NCBI RefSeq assembly: GCF_035594125.1
Contig: NW_026973707.1
Coordinates: 460,001-524,000, forward strand
From: Scylla paramamosain
Lineage: Eukaryota > Arthropoda > Malacostraca > Decapoda > Portunidae
Direction: 5' to 3'
DNA: 64,000 nt
Shown one piece after another: positions 35,617 to 53,200 of this stretch (position 1 is its first letter; each line of letters begins with the position of its first letter). The notes beneath the pieces were generated by a model. It had not been told where the DNA came from, searched no databases, and worked only from the letters and a program-made list of their open reading frames with translations. The position numbers and the translations under genes were made by a program.

Positions 35617-35705
<89 letters not shown>
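35617..35705. repeat. Compound (TA)n-(T)n
   Basis: About 72 bp of TA followed directly by about 17 T. Confidence 0.95.
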
Positions 35706-35709
35706 CATT

Positions 35710-36540
35710 TAAAAGACTTAAACTCGTGATCTATAATGCACAAGATTTCATTTATGCTGCAATGAACACTCGTATAATTATCTAAAACACTTTCACTCGT
35801 GATTGTGTATGTGTACCTTGTCATTTTTATTGTGAACGCAGGGTCACCTGAGCGGCCGAGTGATGGTCTCTTATAACAGAAACATACCTATCGTGTCCAC
35901 TGCCTCGTTCAAAAAGATATCTTATTTTTGTGTGTCATGGAGTCTGGCTAAGGCTACACAAATGACATGACACACCGCTCAATATGTAGCTCCCATAAGC
36001 TGGCCAGTTTAGTTTCGGAGAGTTATTGGTACTGCTCTTGTGCAACAGTTTGAGTTGTAGGAAGAAGAAAAACAGAAGCAGCTGAGATTTCCAGAGTTTA
36101 TCAGTAAAACATATGAGAGAGCGAAGATAGCGAAGATACATGCATAAGTAAATTGGACATACTATGAGCAAATATAAGTCTTACGCATCGAGGCGTGGGA
36201 AATGGGAAGCATCCATTTACTTAATTCAGGAAAGTTGTAACCAGGGAAATAATGGTAGAAGATATGCAAAGGTGGGCCACAAATTGTTTATCTTTAAAAC
36301 TTCAATTAAACACAAACCTTACAAGTAATGATGGATATAAAGTTACAAAAAACTCACAAATTTAGCCATCAATTAATTTTCAGGTGAAGTAGATTTTAGT
36401 GAATTACCTTTCGAGGAAACTAATTATCTTGAACTTTAGATTTATGAAAGAAAATTAACTTTCTGGACGTTCCTCATGCCGACTCAAAATAATTAATAAA
36501 AACACCGGACTCTCCTTCAGTTGTTTATTGTCATTCTAAA
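35710..36540. other. No gene seen
   Basis: AT-rich DNA with no coding or repeat signal that can be supported. Confidence 0.4.
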
Positions 36541-36542
36541 GG

Positions 36543-36767
<225 letters not shown>

Positions 36768-37224
36768 TTTTCTTTCTCTCGTATCGAATGGAATGATTAA
36801 CAGAGCCACAAATACTTCTCTGTAGACAATATAGAAGCTGACATGGAACAGACAAATCAAATGCTTCACTACAACCAAGTCGAGCAAATTATTTTCATTT
36901 GATCCCACTATGGAATAAAAAACCTGAATGCATCATAACATGACTGGATAATATCGGTGTTGTTGTAATGTAATGCAGTGTATTCATTGACGTGGTTGTG
37001 GAATGCAATATATATCCAAATGATGCCATCCAGTGTCATGCAATAAATTCCGTCACAAGTCAATGCGTCCGTGACTTATTGGAAGCGTGCACACCGCCAC
37101 ACAGTAACGCAGCGGGGCGGAAGTGTGGCCTCGCCTGTGCTGCTGCTCACACGTGCGAGTATGATACGTACTGGACTGCATGTAGGCCGTTGGATTGTAC
37201 TTTTATGGAAATGGTGTCATTTCT

Positions 37225-38034
<810 letters not shown>

Positions 38035-38039
38035 GTGAT

Positions 38040-39070
38040 TTCATGCTAATAAATTTTCCAGTGTTCAGAATATTAACAAGAGAAGACTATATTGCCGGAG
38101 TTTCAATGCCTTATTCTCTTTCCCGCTTCTTGTACTACATAACAACATTTACTGATTTTCAAATACCTAAGCTTTCGTTTTACACTCGCGTAGTCAAGAG
38201 GCATGTGTAGGAAGGCGCACCAGGCGGATACTTATGTATATTACATTCAACAACGTGTTCTAGCAGGAGTTTGGGTCAGGGAAGGCCGCCTCCCCTTCCT
38301 GCCGGCACTGACGAAGGAATCTCCATTAGAGGACCGAAAGCAAGGCATTACATTATATGTTGTGAGGGGTTATTCCGCCATGAGTGCTTCATTACTCTGC
38401 CGCAACGCTTTATCACTCTTGTAAACAAACTACAAGTAATTCTTCGTTTGTTCTCTGATTTTTGGGTGAATAGATTTAACTCTGTTGCAGGCATTTGTCT
38501 GTTTGCATTTGTCATGTCCAAGGTGTGACTGGTTTATTCTTCGTGTTCATAAACGTTTCGGGCTCTAATCTCTTTTTTTTTTTTTTTTTTTTTTACTGGC
38601 TTCAGTGAGAGTTATGATGATTTTCAAGGTTGTTTCATTATTAATTAGTAGGTTAGCAAAAATTCTACTACACTATCAGTAGGAAAACATCCATGAGAAC
38701 CCCATTAATCATGTCTGGCCATCTGAAATCTGAAATAGTCTTGGGAGCTGACCACGTTTAAGGATCATATTTTCTGCGTTTAGTATAAAAATTAAAGAAA
38801 TTAAATCTTTTTCGTCTTGTTTCCCCGAAAAGTATAAAATAACTTTACAGTATTGTTTAACGTGCTGGAAAGCAAGCCATTCTGAGGAGTTAATTTTGTA
38901 CAAGGCCTCCACTTTTCCTCTGCAATAACACTTTGTTCATCTGTGGTTTGTGATGATGTACCGTTGTAGTACAGCAGAAACAGAAGAAATAGTAATTATC
39001 ACAGTAATAGTTACCTTAATATCATTTTCATAACTGTGAAAGCAATAAGAACAGTATTAATTCATTAACA
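38040..39070. other. No gene seen
   Basis: AT-rich, a T-run at 38573-38594, only short chance frames. Confidence 0.4.
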
Positions 39071-39085
39071 ATAATAATGAGCTTG

Positions 39086-39172
39086 ATAATAATAGTAATA
39101 ATAATAATAATAATAATTAATAATAATAATAATAATAATAACAATAATAATAACAACAATAACAATAATTTA
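39086..39172. repeat. (AAT)n microsatellite, degenerate
   Basis: AAT/AAC triplets over about 85 bp. The poly-Asn open frame is an artefact. Confidence 0.92.
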
Positions 39173-39974
39173 TTACTTCATATCACTTTCATTGTCATTG
39201 ATGTTCTCTGTAGTGCTGTCCATCCTGAGACGCGGGGATTTAGCAGACTGGGTCCTGGTTAGGCTGGTGGGTCCCTCATGACGACTGAGAGGGACTAGAG
39301 TGCAGGCCTTTGTACCCTTCCCGCGAGGCATGTCATTCCTGCAAGGTAGGGGAGGAACAGAGGGGAATGTTTCTCCTTGGATTATCTTATTTATTCATTC
39401 ATTCATTTTTACTATTTTTTTTTCTTTTATTACTTGTCTCTTTCCCTCTAGAATATGCAGGAAAAGACAAGTTCATAAGGAATGCTGTGATTGTTCTGCC
39501 ACTCTTGTTTAATTTATTATTTTTCTATAACAAGAAGAGTATGGCTTCCTCATCACGGCTTACTACTTGCTCATGAATTATAAAACACCTCTTTTTCATG
39601 TCTAACGGCTCTTGTACATACAATATATTAGCCAGTCAAATTACACGGTACATTGTAATTAATGTTGTGATGCAAGGGCAGCTCTGTTTGAATAGTAAGC
39701 GATATAATAGAATGTTTGTTTATGATAATAACAGCTGACGTTTTAGTGTTTGGTTCATCAGTCTTTAGTTGGAAGTTTTCGAGTCGGTGAATTTTGTTGG
39801 TATATTTGAGTGATGAAAAAAGTGAATGACTACATTGTTATTTGTTTAATGTAACAATGGTTATGATTTAGTACAAGACAGGGAATAGTTAAATATATGG
39901 ACCACTGTTTTTTCGTACAGTCCTGCTCAGAACTTGACTGAACTGTGAGTAGTGTTTTCCCTCGATCAAAAGGC

Positions 39975-40217
39975 CTCTGATTTTTTTTTTTTTTTTTTTT
40001 TTATGTATGAAGGACACTGGCCAAGGGCAACAAAAATCCAATAAAAAAAAATATATGCCCACTGAAATGCCAGTCCCATAAAAATTGATGAATAAGTGTC
40101 TTGAACCTCCCTCTTGAAGGAATTCAAGTCATAGGAAGGTGGAAATACAGAAGCAGGCAAAGAGTTCGAGAGTTTATTGCATGTGTTGGTAATCTGTTTC
40201 CAAATATGATCACTCAT
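39975..40217 (-). pseudogene. LINE 3' end with poly(A)
   Basis: Minus-strand frame reading ...DHIWKQITN...NSLPASVFPPSYDLNSFKREVQ, the characteristic last residues of a non-LTR element ORF2 (NSLP...FPxSYDLNSFK). The 3' UTR contains GGGACTGGCATTTCAGTGGGC, and the copy ends in a poly(A) tract (T-run 39979-39997). It is about 80% similar by eye to 56412-56640. The remainder of the element is absent. Confidence 0.75.
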
Positions 40218-40219
40218 AT

Positions 40220-41750
40220 TTTTAGCAGACCATGGGCTTTAAGAGAGAAGACTAATCACAAAGAACGTGATTGCGGCGTGTTTGCTCGGGACAAGGTACT
40301 CGGCCCTATGAAAGATTCTTATGCCATCTCACTGCCTCAAAACCTCGGTGTCTCCATGCCGTGAAGCTTCATTGATTTGTGATCGGTATATTTAAGCCCT
40401 GTATCTGTACAGTACCTACATATATACGTATGTAAGCTAACTTGTTAGCAAAATATTTAATGAAATCCTAAACAAACGATAATCTATGGATGTGTTCTTC
40501 ACTACAACTGACTATTTGCTCCAGAACATTATGTAAAGTTCATCTCATAACGCCAGTCATTCATTATTCTTTTAGTGGTGTTTTACCATTCCGTCTTATG
40601 CATGGCAAAAAATGCTTAGTACGATTTTCTTATCTTGCTTCCACTCGCATCGTTTGTCTCTCCATCCCGCAGTAAAGCAGTCATTCATAAGCTTTCCTGT
40701 CTTGTAGATATTCTTAATAACGAAATGCATTGGCAGACACTGGTTGCTACAGTGGTTTATGAGTTAAGGTACTTGATATTCCTAAGGATTATCGATGCAT
40801 CTGTTACTCGCATCTGTTACATTCATCTGTTACATCTGTTACATCTGTTACATTGCATCTGTTACTTGGCTAAGACCAGAATGGACAGCTCGGTATGTTA
40901 CTCGCCGAACCAAATCTATAGTTAACTTACTGGATATAATTTTGTAAACTGTTGTTATTTGAAGGATCGTCGATTGTGAATTTACTCGTATTATTCTTAT
41001 CTCAACACGTTTTGACGATCAATCTACTGACTACAATGATTGTAAAAGACTTCTTACTGAAGTAAAGGTACATGATTCTAATGAACAAAAATATATAACA
41101 AAAACAGCTTGAGGGTAACATGAAACCATCTTCTTTGTACACCTCATTTCCTTTAATGCCATTCTCTGAATTCCACCACAACATTTTATTTAGTTTTGGT
41201 GGAGCACTAAACAGCCAGTCATTACTTACAAAGTTTTTCATGACTCGTGCTCGTGCTAGCAGGGGACGTACATCCATTTTTCAGATGGACTGAGAAATGA
41301 ATTACTAGTAAGGCATAACGAGATTATAGAAAGCTTCCTTGACACTCTGTACTGAAAGAAAAGTTTCCACACTTTTCACAATTACTATTTTTTTATCAAT
41401 CTGAAACCTCCATTGTGAAACTGCGAAAACAGCGTTCAATATTTCTTACGGATACAGGCTCTTTGTCTGAAGAAACCTTGAAGTAATTGGATCTGAGTCA
41501 AACAAAAGTAACAGAAACTCTAATGTGACGCAAAGAGAAGATGCCTTGTAATAATGCATTGCCTCGGGAAGCCAGTGGCAGGTGAATTGTTCAAGGGACA
41601 ACACTCTGGTGCAGAGTAACAGATGCCCGTCTCTTGACGATCAAGGAATATTTATTTTCAGAAACAATGGATCAAGTTTTAAATCTTGCCAGCCTAAACT
41701 TTAGGTCTTCTGTGCTTGAACATTCGATGTATGTTTATCTATGTCTGTCT
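40220..41750. other. No gene seen
   Basis: Unremarkable DNA apart from the short minisatellite at 40796. Confidence 0.4.
40796..40866. repeat. CATCTGTTA-type minisatellite
   Basis: About seven imperfect 9-12 bp units built on GCATCTGTTAC/CATCTGTTA. Confidence 0.8.
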
Positions 41751-41752
41751 TT

Positions 41753-41861
<109 letters not shown>

Positions 41862-42239
41862 AGGCCATGAGTTGATGGCACACGTGTCGTGCCTGTGAGG
41901 GCTCACCCGGGCACTTGCTTGCCAGAATAACATGCATGGGGAAGCTCGCCTAATACTCACTAGGCAATGATTCCAGCGGCGCTAAGTTGGACTCAAATGG
42001 CTGTAAGAAGAGAGGGGGCGGATATGGGTTGGCTCGGAAGTAAAAAGAGAACTTCACTATTTCTCCTCACCCTGGAAAAGGCACCATTTTGATTACTGTT
42101 TCTGTATCTTGAGTTGCAAAGGGATGGGTTCAGGGGATGAGGGGCGCCGCTACTACCATCTCTCCTGTGCCGCGTCGCCTCGTCCTCGTCCTCATTCGAT
42201 TAAAAGAGGCAGTGATACACGAGACACTCCTGACAAGAG

Positions 42240-45050
<2,811 letters not shown>

Positions 45051-45134
<84 letters not shown>
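45051..45134. repeat. (CT)n microsatellite
   Basis: CT array immediately after the CR1 tail. Confidence 0.96.
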
Positions 45135-45136
<2 letters not shown>

Positions 45137-45296
45137 CGTTAAATAAAGTTACCTACTCTTAAAAAAATAACCCTTTTGTTGCTACAGCCATCCTTTGTTA
45201 ACATTCAAACAAAAAATAAAGAAAAAAGCGAGAATAGAAAGTTGATATTATTTTTTCTAGCATGCCGAATTATTTAAGCGAGTGCAGTGCAAAATA

Positions 45297-45421
45297 GTCA
45301 ATAGGGAGCTTTAAAGGAGATATGATTAAATTGTGAATAAGAATGATAGGCGGGTGTACTTACGGGACTGCAACGTGTAGGCCTACTGGCTCCCTGTTGC
45401 TTCCTTTGTGTTCTTATGTCC
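45297..45421 (+). mobile_element. CR1-like 3'-end remnant
   Basis: GAGCTTTAAAGGAGATATG ... GGGACTGCAACGTGTAGGCC ... TTCTTATG aligns with the last about 130 bp of the LINE at 43281. No coding sequence remains. Confidence 0.7.
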
Positions 45422-45461
45422 TAAGTAATTGTTATAAAAATGTAGGTGATGAGGAAATAAT

Positions 45462-45768
45462 AGTCTGTCAGTGAAAGAGTTGAAGCAGTAAAAACATGTC
45501 TAGCAGCTGAAAGATTTAAAACAGAGAAGGAAATTGTCTGGCACTGAAAGGGGTAAAGGAAAAAAAAAATCACCCAGCAGTGAAAGAGTTGCAGCAGAGA
45601 GAGAGAAAAAATGTCTTGTATTGAAGGAGTTGAAGTAGAGAGAAAAAAAAATGTAGCAGGAAGGGAATTAAAAGTAGACAAAAATGTTTAGCACTAAAAG
45701 AGTCGAAGCAAAAAAAAATAAAAATAAAAAAAGGTCTTGCAGTGAAAGAGATGAAGCAGTAACATGAA
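45462..45768. repeat. Degenerate 33-48 bp minisatellite, about 8 copies
   Basis: Units of the form GTCTxGCAGTGAAAGAGTTG-AAGCAG plus an A-rich link start near 45462, 45498, 45536, 45571, 45612, 45653, 45685 and 45733. Strongly diverged, purine-rich. Confidence 0.75.
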
Positions 45769-45769
45769 G

Positions 45770-47500
45770 AGCACCGCCATCCAACAGACACCCAAGCACA
45801 ACAAAAACCACCACAGGCCGCACTTCGCCCTCTTCCAACACGATGCAGAAAACTTGAAGCGTGAATGTTCCTTGGCGCGAATCATGGCGCCAAAGCAGTG
45901 GAAAAAAAACAGTGCCAGCACCAGAAATGAAGTAACCTGCAACACCCATCACTGTATTTAGCGTTTTTCCCTCAGCCTTAAATCCTGTGATCAGCTAAGA
46001 CTCCATACTCAGCCTTTGTAACTCTTCAAAGCTTTCCTCTCTTCCAAACGTCAAGTCATGGTCCATAGTGAAGTAAGCCCCAGCATTCACGTCCATTGTG
46101 TTCAACGTTTTTCCCTTCAGTCTTAAATGTTTTAATCTGCCTAGAGCCTATCAGGTGTCAGGTTTTGTAGGAAGACTGTCACCAGATCAGGACACTTACG
46201 ATTGAGGAAAACTGCTGAATGTATTGCCTCTTACATACTTTCCTCTGTATTACAAACGTGCCAGAGACGTCACAAATGTCTGTCTCATAGAAGGACATAT
46301 CTAATTAACCGGACTACTTCTCTTCCTTGAAGGGAATCGTGTCCTCTGCACGTATAAGTTTCATCTCGCCTACATTACCACCGGCAATGTGAAGTTCTTG
46401 GGGTAGAGGACCTGGCCTGGTATTTCTCCTTTACTGCACGTCATTTTGATCTTAGTTAATCATTTACCGCCGAGGAGGATTATTCCTCTTCAGTATCATA
46501 TATAATACAAGAACACGTATATAATAGTAGTGTATTAATCTCTTCTCGCCCAAAGGCAGGTTTTGGTGACTCCCTTTCACTCCGTTATGGAATATTGTGC
46601 AGGTGCAAATTGAATGCACCGAATTGGAAGAAAAATGAAAAACAATGAATACCCTTGAAGCACCGTCACGGAGACCAGCCTCTGCTGTGTTGTGGCGTAT
46701 TGACGATAAAATGCTGCGCGGAAGTGGCGTCTGCTGTGCCCACTATCGAGACGTGGCCCCGTAGTGTTTGAAATGACCAGGGTGAGCTGGAAACGTGGGC
46801 TGGAGTGTTTTATTTTCGAGGTGCCCGCCCACATGCATGCGCCAGGAAAGTGACGTAGTGATATGTAGATTTGTTGATGAACAAGAACGCAAGGAGAAAA
46901 AAAATATGGGTTTGAAAGTTTAACATGAAGAAGCTAGTACAACTGCAGAAGACAAAGAAGCAGGCATTGAAGAGTGCTGGAGATGTAACAGACACACACA
47001 CACAGCAGTGTCAGTCAAAAAAAAAAAAAAAATGTATTATCGGGGTTAAAAATAGATTGAGATATACAATGTTTGCAGCCTCGTGAATTCCATGATGAAA
47101 TAATAGCGAGCAGTATCAGTGGATGACGCACGCTGAATACTCTAAAAGGAAAAAAAAAAAAAACTGCAGAATCTAAACCTTAGAAAACGTTTATATTTTG
47201 GAGAAATCATAAAGTGAGAATCACACAACCGTAAAAAGAACACGATTATGAGCCATACAAAATATTGTGATCACCTTTGTTTATAATCAAGCCTTTGATA
47301 AATATTTCGTTGTTCTTGGAGAAAATTTTCTTCATATAAAAAAAGTGATAGTATTTTACAGACATAAGAGAATGTCCTAAAAATATAGTCATGCTACTCC
47401 ACGATAGACATGAGGACAAAACATTTTTCTTGCTATTCTCGGATGCCTGTAAAACACTAAAACATTTTCTTTTCTCCTATCTTGTTTTCATAATTAATAA
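45770..47500. other. No gene seen
   Basis: Mixed AT-rich DNA. Short frames around 45764-45961 and 46577-46834 have no recognisable motif. Confidence 0.4.
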
Positions 47501-47610
47501 GATTTTCTGAAACGCGTAATTCATAACTAAAATTTTCTGAAACGCGTAATTCATAACTAAAATTTTCTCAAACGCGTAATTCATAACTAAAATTTTCTGA
47601 AACACGTGAT
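47501..47610. repeat. 30-bp minisatellite, about 3.6 copies
   Basis: Units at 47511, 47541 and 47571 are nearly identical (AACGCGTAATTCATAACTAA plus AATTTTCTGA), with partial copies on either side. Each holds an ACGCGT palindrome. Confidence 0.92.
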
Positions 47611-48337
47611 AGTAAAACGTTTAACATCAAATCCGGATTATAAACAAAAAATAATGGGAAAACTAATGTAATATTGGGTCGCAGTTACTGCAGCAAACCA
47701 CAGCCTTGACAACACTGTCATGCATTCTTTGAGCACTTGCACGTTATGAATATATACAATGGATGCTCAGCTTTCCCTTGAGCATATACAGACACAGTGA
47801 AGATGTCAAGAGTAAGACACGTGCGTCTCAAGAAGAATATAATTTGCCAAGTTTTTTCCTTGTTAAAACCAATAACAAACACACAACTTGCTGGATATCT
47901 TACCTTGGTTTTACTAGACATTTATATACTTTGATATCTGCTCAAAATCTCTGAAATATCCAAGCAAACCCTCTCGCTTTGCTCGTCGCTGGCATTCAGT
48001 CGGTGTGGGAAGCTCCATGTGGCGTGCAACAGATGCCTTTCACCGCCATGCCACGTCCCGCTGCTCCATTGCCTGCACACACTGCTGCTGCAAAAATTAC
48101 TTCCCTCATTCCGTGCCGCCAATAAATGCAACTTAATGACCTACGAGAAACATAATTAGTACTACACTTGTTTATTTTTAACTTGTCTTTCACAAGAGAA
48201 ACAATTTTATGAAAGGGGAAATAATACTGATGTGCCTGTTAGTGTAATTGTCCGCCTGTTCTGCCTGCCTTGCCTGTTTGTTTTAGCATGTTTATATGTG
48301 TCCATCTTTCTATCTATGAGTCTCTTGCTTGTCTTGT

Positions 48338-48666
<329 letters not shown>

Positions 48667-49162
48667 TTGGTAGTCCTGCATAAGATTTTTTTTCCCTATG
48701 ACATGCCTCTGTGTGTTTGTTTGTTTGTTTGTGTGTTTTAAGTGTGTGTGTGTGTGTGTAGGAGGAGGAGGAGGAAACTTATGTGTTGTTATAACTATGA
48801 AGGCAAAAGTTCCAGGTGTCAGTCAACCCAATTATGTCTCGTGCAGTTTTACCATAGCGTCATCCCAGCCGCTTCCTGTTGCCACCTGCTTAGTGAGGCA
48901 AGCATTATGGCATAAAATCAGTGAAGGTTTGATTTGAGGACAGATGGAAGGTTTAAGTATTGCTGCAATGTGTTTTCTCCCTTCTATCGACACGCCTTGT
49001 CGATTAAAATATCAGTGACAGTTTATTTTTATTATTTTTTTTTTTTTTTTGTCCTTTTTCATCCTTTCACTTTTTTTTTTTTTTTCTATAGAAGATAAAA
49101 CTGCTTTTGTTTCGAACACGGACTTTGGTATCACTGCTGGTGCTCCCTGCTTAACAGTAAAC

Positions 49163-49492
49163 ATGAAATTACTGATATTCCTCATATTCTTTGCAGCGCA
49201 CCTGTACAGATATGATTACATGATAGAGGGTAGTCAAAAAAGCAGTGATTCATATAAGTTCACGATGTTATTTTTTGAAACGCCATTTCATCTAACTCTT
49301 CGTCACCTTGTTGGTATCCCTCATGAATTTATTGATAGAAGACAGGATGATAAAGACGTACTGGTAGTATTTTTCAAAAGGTTACAAACAGAATCCCTTG
49401 CTGGCATTCTTCATACAGACTCAGATAAAACTATTGGCGAAAGACAATTTGAAAAACTAATATTAGTATTTCTCAAAAGTTTACAATCATAA
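49163..49492 (+). CDS. Hypothetical small secreted-type protein
   Basis: 109-codon ORF starting MKLLIFLIFFAAHLYRYDY, which looks like a signal peptide, followed by a charged body (...GIPHEFIDRRQDDKDVLVVFFKRLQ...) with two similar VFxKxLQ segments. The same frame is open further upstream to a T-run ending CTATAG|AAG (about 49091), which would serve as a splice acceptor, so this may be an internal or last exon. No family recognised. AT-rich composition makes a chance ORF likely. Confidence 0.25.
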   Translation: MKLLIFLIFFAAHLYRYDYMIEGSQKSSDSYKFTMLFFETPFHLTLRHLVGIPHEFIDRRQDDKDVLVVFFKRLQTESLAGILHTDSDKTIGERQFEKLILVFLKSLQS

Positions 49493-50007
49493 TGCTGGAA
49501 ATTATTTTTTTAATCTTCCGGTGGACGACTTGTTATGCAGTATTCTCCAAGGACACGATGTATTTTCTGCCATCACTTCTTTACTCCATCATTACCATAT
49601 CGCTGTGTGCTGTGCTGCTAAATCCACTGCTTAATATTCACAGTGGAATTGCTCCCCCTGATTTCATCTTGGACAATAATATGATGAACGGTATGGTTAT
49701 TTTTTTTTATTTATTTATTTTTTTTTTTTTTATTTCTAAGTTTCTGCCTACGTTCAGTCCTGTGTCAATATTGTCAGCATGAAAACTGGAAGTGCGTTAC
49801 GTTGTGATTCTACACCAATATTCTTTTGCGTGGCAGGCGCAGCACATAATTTTTGCTGAGACGTGACGGTCCATGCCGTTGTGCAAGGCTCACCTCGTCT
49901 TTTGTCGGTGCATAGACTGAGTGGCGCGGAAAGCTTTTGGTGTTATTTCGTGCGTGTTAGCCAGTGCGAGAGATAAAAAAAAAAAAAAAAAGTGGGGAAG
50001 GGGTGTG

Positions 50008-50010
<3 letters not shown>

Positions 50011-50061
<51 letters not shown>

Positions 50062-50163
50062 GAGAGAGAGAGAGAGAGAGGACAATCAGAACACAAACAC
50101 AAAAATAAATAAATGAATAAATAAATAAACAAATAAATAAAATAAATAAATAAATAAATAAAT
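50011..50163. repeat. (GA)n and (AAAT)n
   Basis: GA array 50011-50080 with one TG interruption, then AAAT/AAAC tetranucleotides 50103-50163. Confidence 0.93.
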
Positions 50164-50663
50164 ACATCCAATCCTAGTCATAAACACAAACAGACAGACA
50201 TACAACAACCTGATAAACAGACAAGCAGAAAAACAAGCAGAGATAAGAAGACAAATAAACACAAATTAGGCTGAAGAAGAGGATGAAAAGAAAACGAGGC
50301 TTCCTCTCGCCACGCTATTCTCCTCCTCCTCCTCCTCCTCCTCCTCCTCCTCTTCCTCCCTCGCTGATGAACTATAAAGAAGCGACCTGCAACCGTCCCC
50401 GTGCCTCATGAATACAGAAAGGGTCTCCAGCATCGCCGTCGCTGCTGCCGCTCATCTGCCGACAGAATCTTTGGAACAATGATACCATTTGGGAGCGTTA
50501 CTGACAGCGCGGGTAGAGGGCGTCACATGGCTCACAACGTGCACTTCCATATCCCCGCCTCTCCTTGTCCCCGCTGTTTCAGAATCTGCTTTCCAAATTG
50601 CTTTGTACATGTACTTACCGTATAGCTCCATGGTTTTCATATTTTCTTCCCTGTTTGGTTCTG

Positions 50664-50719
<56 letters not shown>

Positions 50720-50798
50720 GAATCGCTGGAAATCTTGAAATCATGTCCGCGTTTTAGTGTTTTTTGTTTGGTTTTGTATTTAGTTCTAAGTAGTGTTG

Positions 50799-50866
<68 letters not shown>

Positions 50867-51006
50867 AAATAATTTTCCAATTGGATGGTACCACTATAAG
50901 TCGTATATCTTTTTTTTTTTTCATCTCTGTCGGTCGTGTTATTATTCCCTCTTTTCTAATATGCTATTAGTTGCAAGGTGTTCACTACGTTAGAGCCGTA
51001 TGCTTA

Positions 51007-51086
<80 letters not shown>
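50664..51086. repeat. (TG)n, (TG)n and (CA)n arrays
   Basis: TG 50664-50714, TG 50801-50863 and CA 51008-51086. Confidence 0.95.
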
Positions 51087-51088
<2 letters not shown>

Positions 51089-51099
51089 TACACACATAC

Positions 51100-53195
51100 A
51101 TACACACTTTGTTAAACATATCTTTTTTTCCTCGAATTTAATTTCTAGTCTTTCTGTGTCGTGTTTTTCTTCCACAAGATGACACAGCGCGCATCTTGCA
51201 ACACTCGACAGTCTCTTTTCACACTGCTAATATTGCGTGTCCCTCACGACCTTTTCCCAGACATTTCTGCGCTTTTTTTTTGTTCGATCATTTTAAGCAG
51301 ACGGTAGTAAGCTACTGGTGTATTCAAGTGTGTGCATGATTCTGGTGATAATTCAAGAAACATTCTACGCAATCAATATATAAAAGAAAATATCCATGAA
51401 AACACAATCTTTGTGGAAGTAATCGGTGTTTTCAAGCGTGTATATGTACATGATTCTAGTAATAAAGAAGGCAACATTCTACACCATCAATAGGTAAAAG
51501 AAAACATCCGTAGCAAGTAATCATCTCCGTGGCCTTTGAAAACAGACCTAAAGGCTATAACAGACCAAGCCTAAATCTCACGTTCTTTCCTGCTGAGGTG
51601 ACGCACGGACAGTCGGTAGCTGAGGCGCACCTGGTGTGAAGGTATGTGTGGCGATTAGCTCTTCCTTTGTGCCTATCGACGAGTGGGCAGAACAAAAGAG
51701 GGAACTCGAATTACGATGGCCCACTTTTTTCATCGCGGCGTAACTGTTCCTCCACGATGAATAGCTCTCCCTCCGTGCTGCCGATGGCGTCAATTGTCTT
51801 TTATAATTGACCTTGCCATTTTTCATGCTTATCTCTCTTTGGAATGAAGACCACTTTAAATTCACGTGGAAAAGTTATTGCTGCGACATTGGTGGACTGT
51901 TCACCTTCAGTGGAGTAGGACTGTTGCTACACGGGGTGAGTCTGCAGCGGCCTGGGATTAGGTCAAGTGACGCGGATGGTGGTTACAGTAATACAGGCAA
52001 TTTTTGTGTATGTGTTGATGATAGTTGTGTGATGTCTCGGTTTTAATTATAATGTTTAACTTATTCAGTGTTATTCAACACACTTTCTTGATTCGCTGAC
52101 CACTGTGAAACATTTTTTTCTACAGCTTGCTCTGAAGACTACACTAGCTAGAGATAGGAATATCTACTCTTTTAATCGCCTTCTTTTCATGTGGGTGTTT
52201 TTAAGTGTTTTGTAAAGCGATTCGGATGTGAGCTGTTGCATATCACAGTGAAATGGTTAATGAATGTTTGTGTTACTGATTCAATTAAATCTATCCGAGG
52301 TTCGAATGATCGTATCACTAATCATCATAGCTTGGAATATTTGTATCATTAAACTCAGTATATCTCGTGCTGTTTGTATCATGAGAGCATCATAAGTAAC
52401 AAAAAAATGATAAGCAAGGGGTTGATCAAGACGGTGCAGCGCTGCGAAGTCTTGGAGGCAGTGGCGGCTTTCCTGTCTCGTGGTCTGAGAGTTCATCGCA
52501 TCGCCATTTTTTTATTTTTTTTTTTTTCAGGTTCATAACGCGAAGGACACAGCTGAACAAAAACATATTTTAGCTTCTTATCTCACACACAGGGCCTCAT
52601 TTCAGTGAAAGGCTCCTAGAAGAATACAATTATACAAGCATTCATTATACATGGTGCTCTTGGTTCCTCCTTTGCGTTCCTCTGCGGGGTCATGCAGGCG
52701 ATGGTGGTGGGTGATGGACCGTGTCAATCTTACTGAAAGGCTTGCGTGGGCCGCCCGCCGCCTCCCATCTGCCTCACTTGTATGTACCTCACCGTGTACA
52801 GCGCTCACTATTTTGTGTTACAGTCCGGTATAATTACCTGGGGCACATGTCCACCACTTTGCCTTATCAAGTTAGTATTGCCCACAATGGCCGGGCCTGG
52901 GTCTGTCACTGCGGCTTTGTTACGCGTCCCTCTGCCTCAGTGCACGTTCTCGCTGTGGTGTTAGTGCAGCAGATGTCACCATGTATATAATAATCGTGCA
53001 GATTATGTATTCTGCCTGGCGCTCTGCAGCCAACACAAAGGTGGCGTCAGTATTTTTGCGAGATAAAGAGGTGAAGAAGTGCACAGAGGCGATAAGGCGG
53101 TGGCTTGCTGAGTGCACTCACGTCTTGCTCTGAAACACCTGAAGCTGTGTTGAGCGAAGAGTGGCCTGCCTCAGTGTGGAGATCCCCTTGCCCAC
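51100..53195. other. No gene seen
   Basis: Unique-looking DNA without a supported ORF. Short frames around 51807-52046 and 52650-52990 have no motif. Confidence 0.35.
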
Positions 53196-53200
53196 ACCAC

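Noticed and set aside
52300..52320. GGTTCGAAT resembling a pol III B box
   Set aside because: No A box at the right distance and no cloverleaf could be folded.
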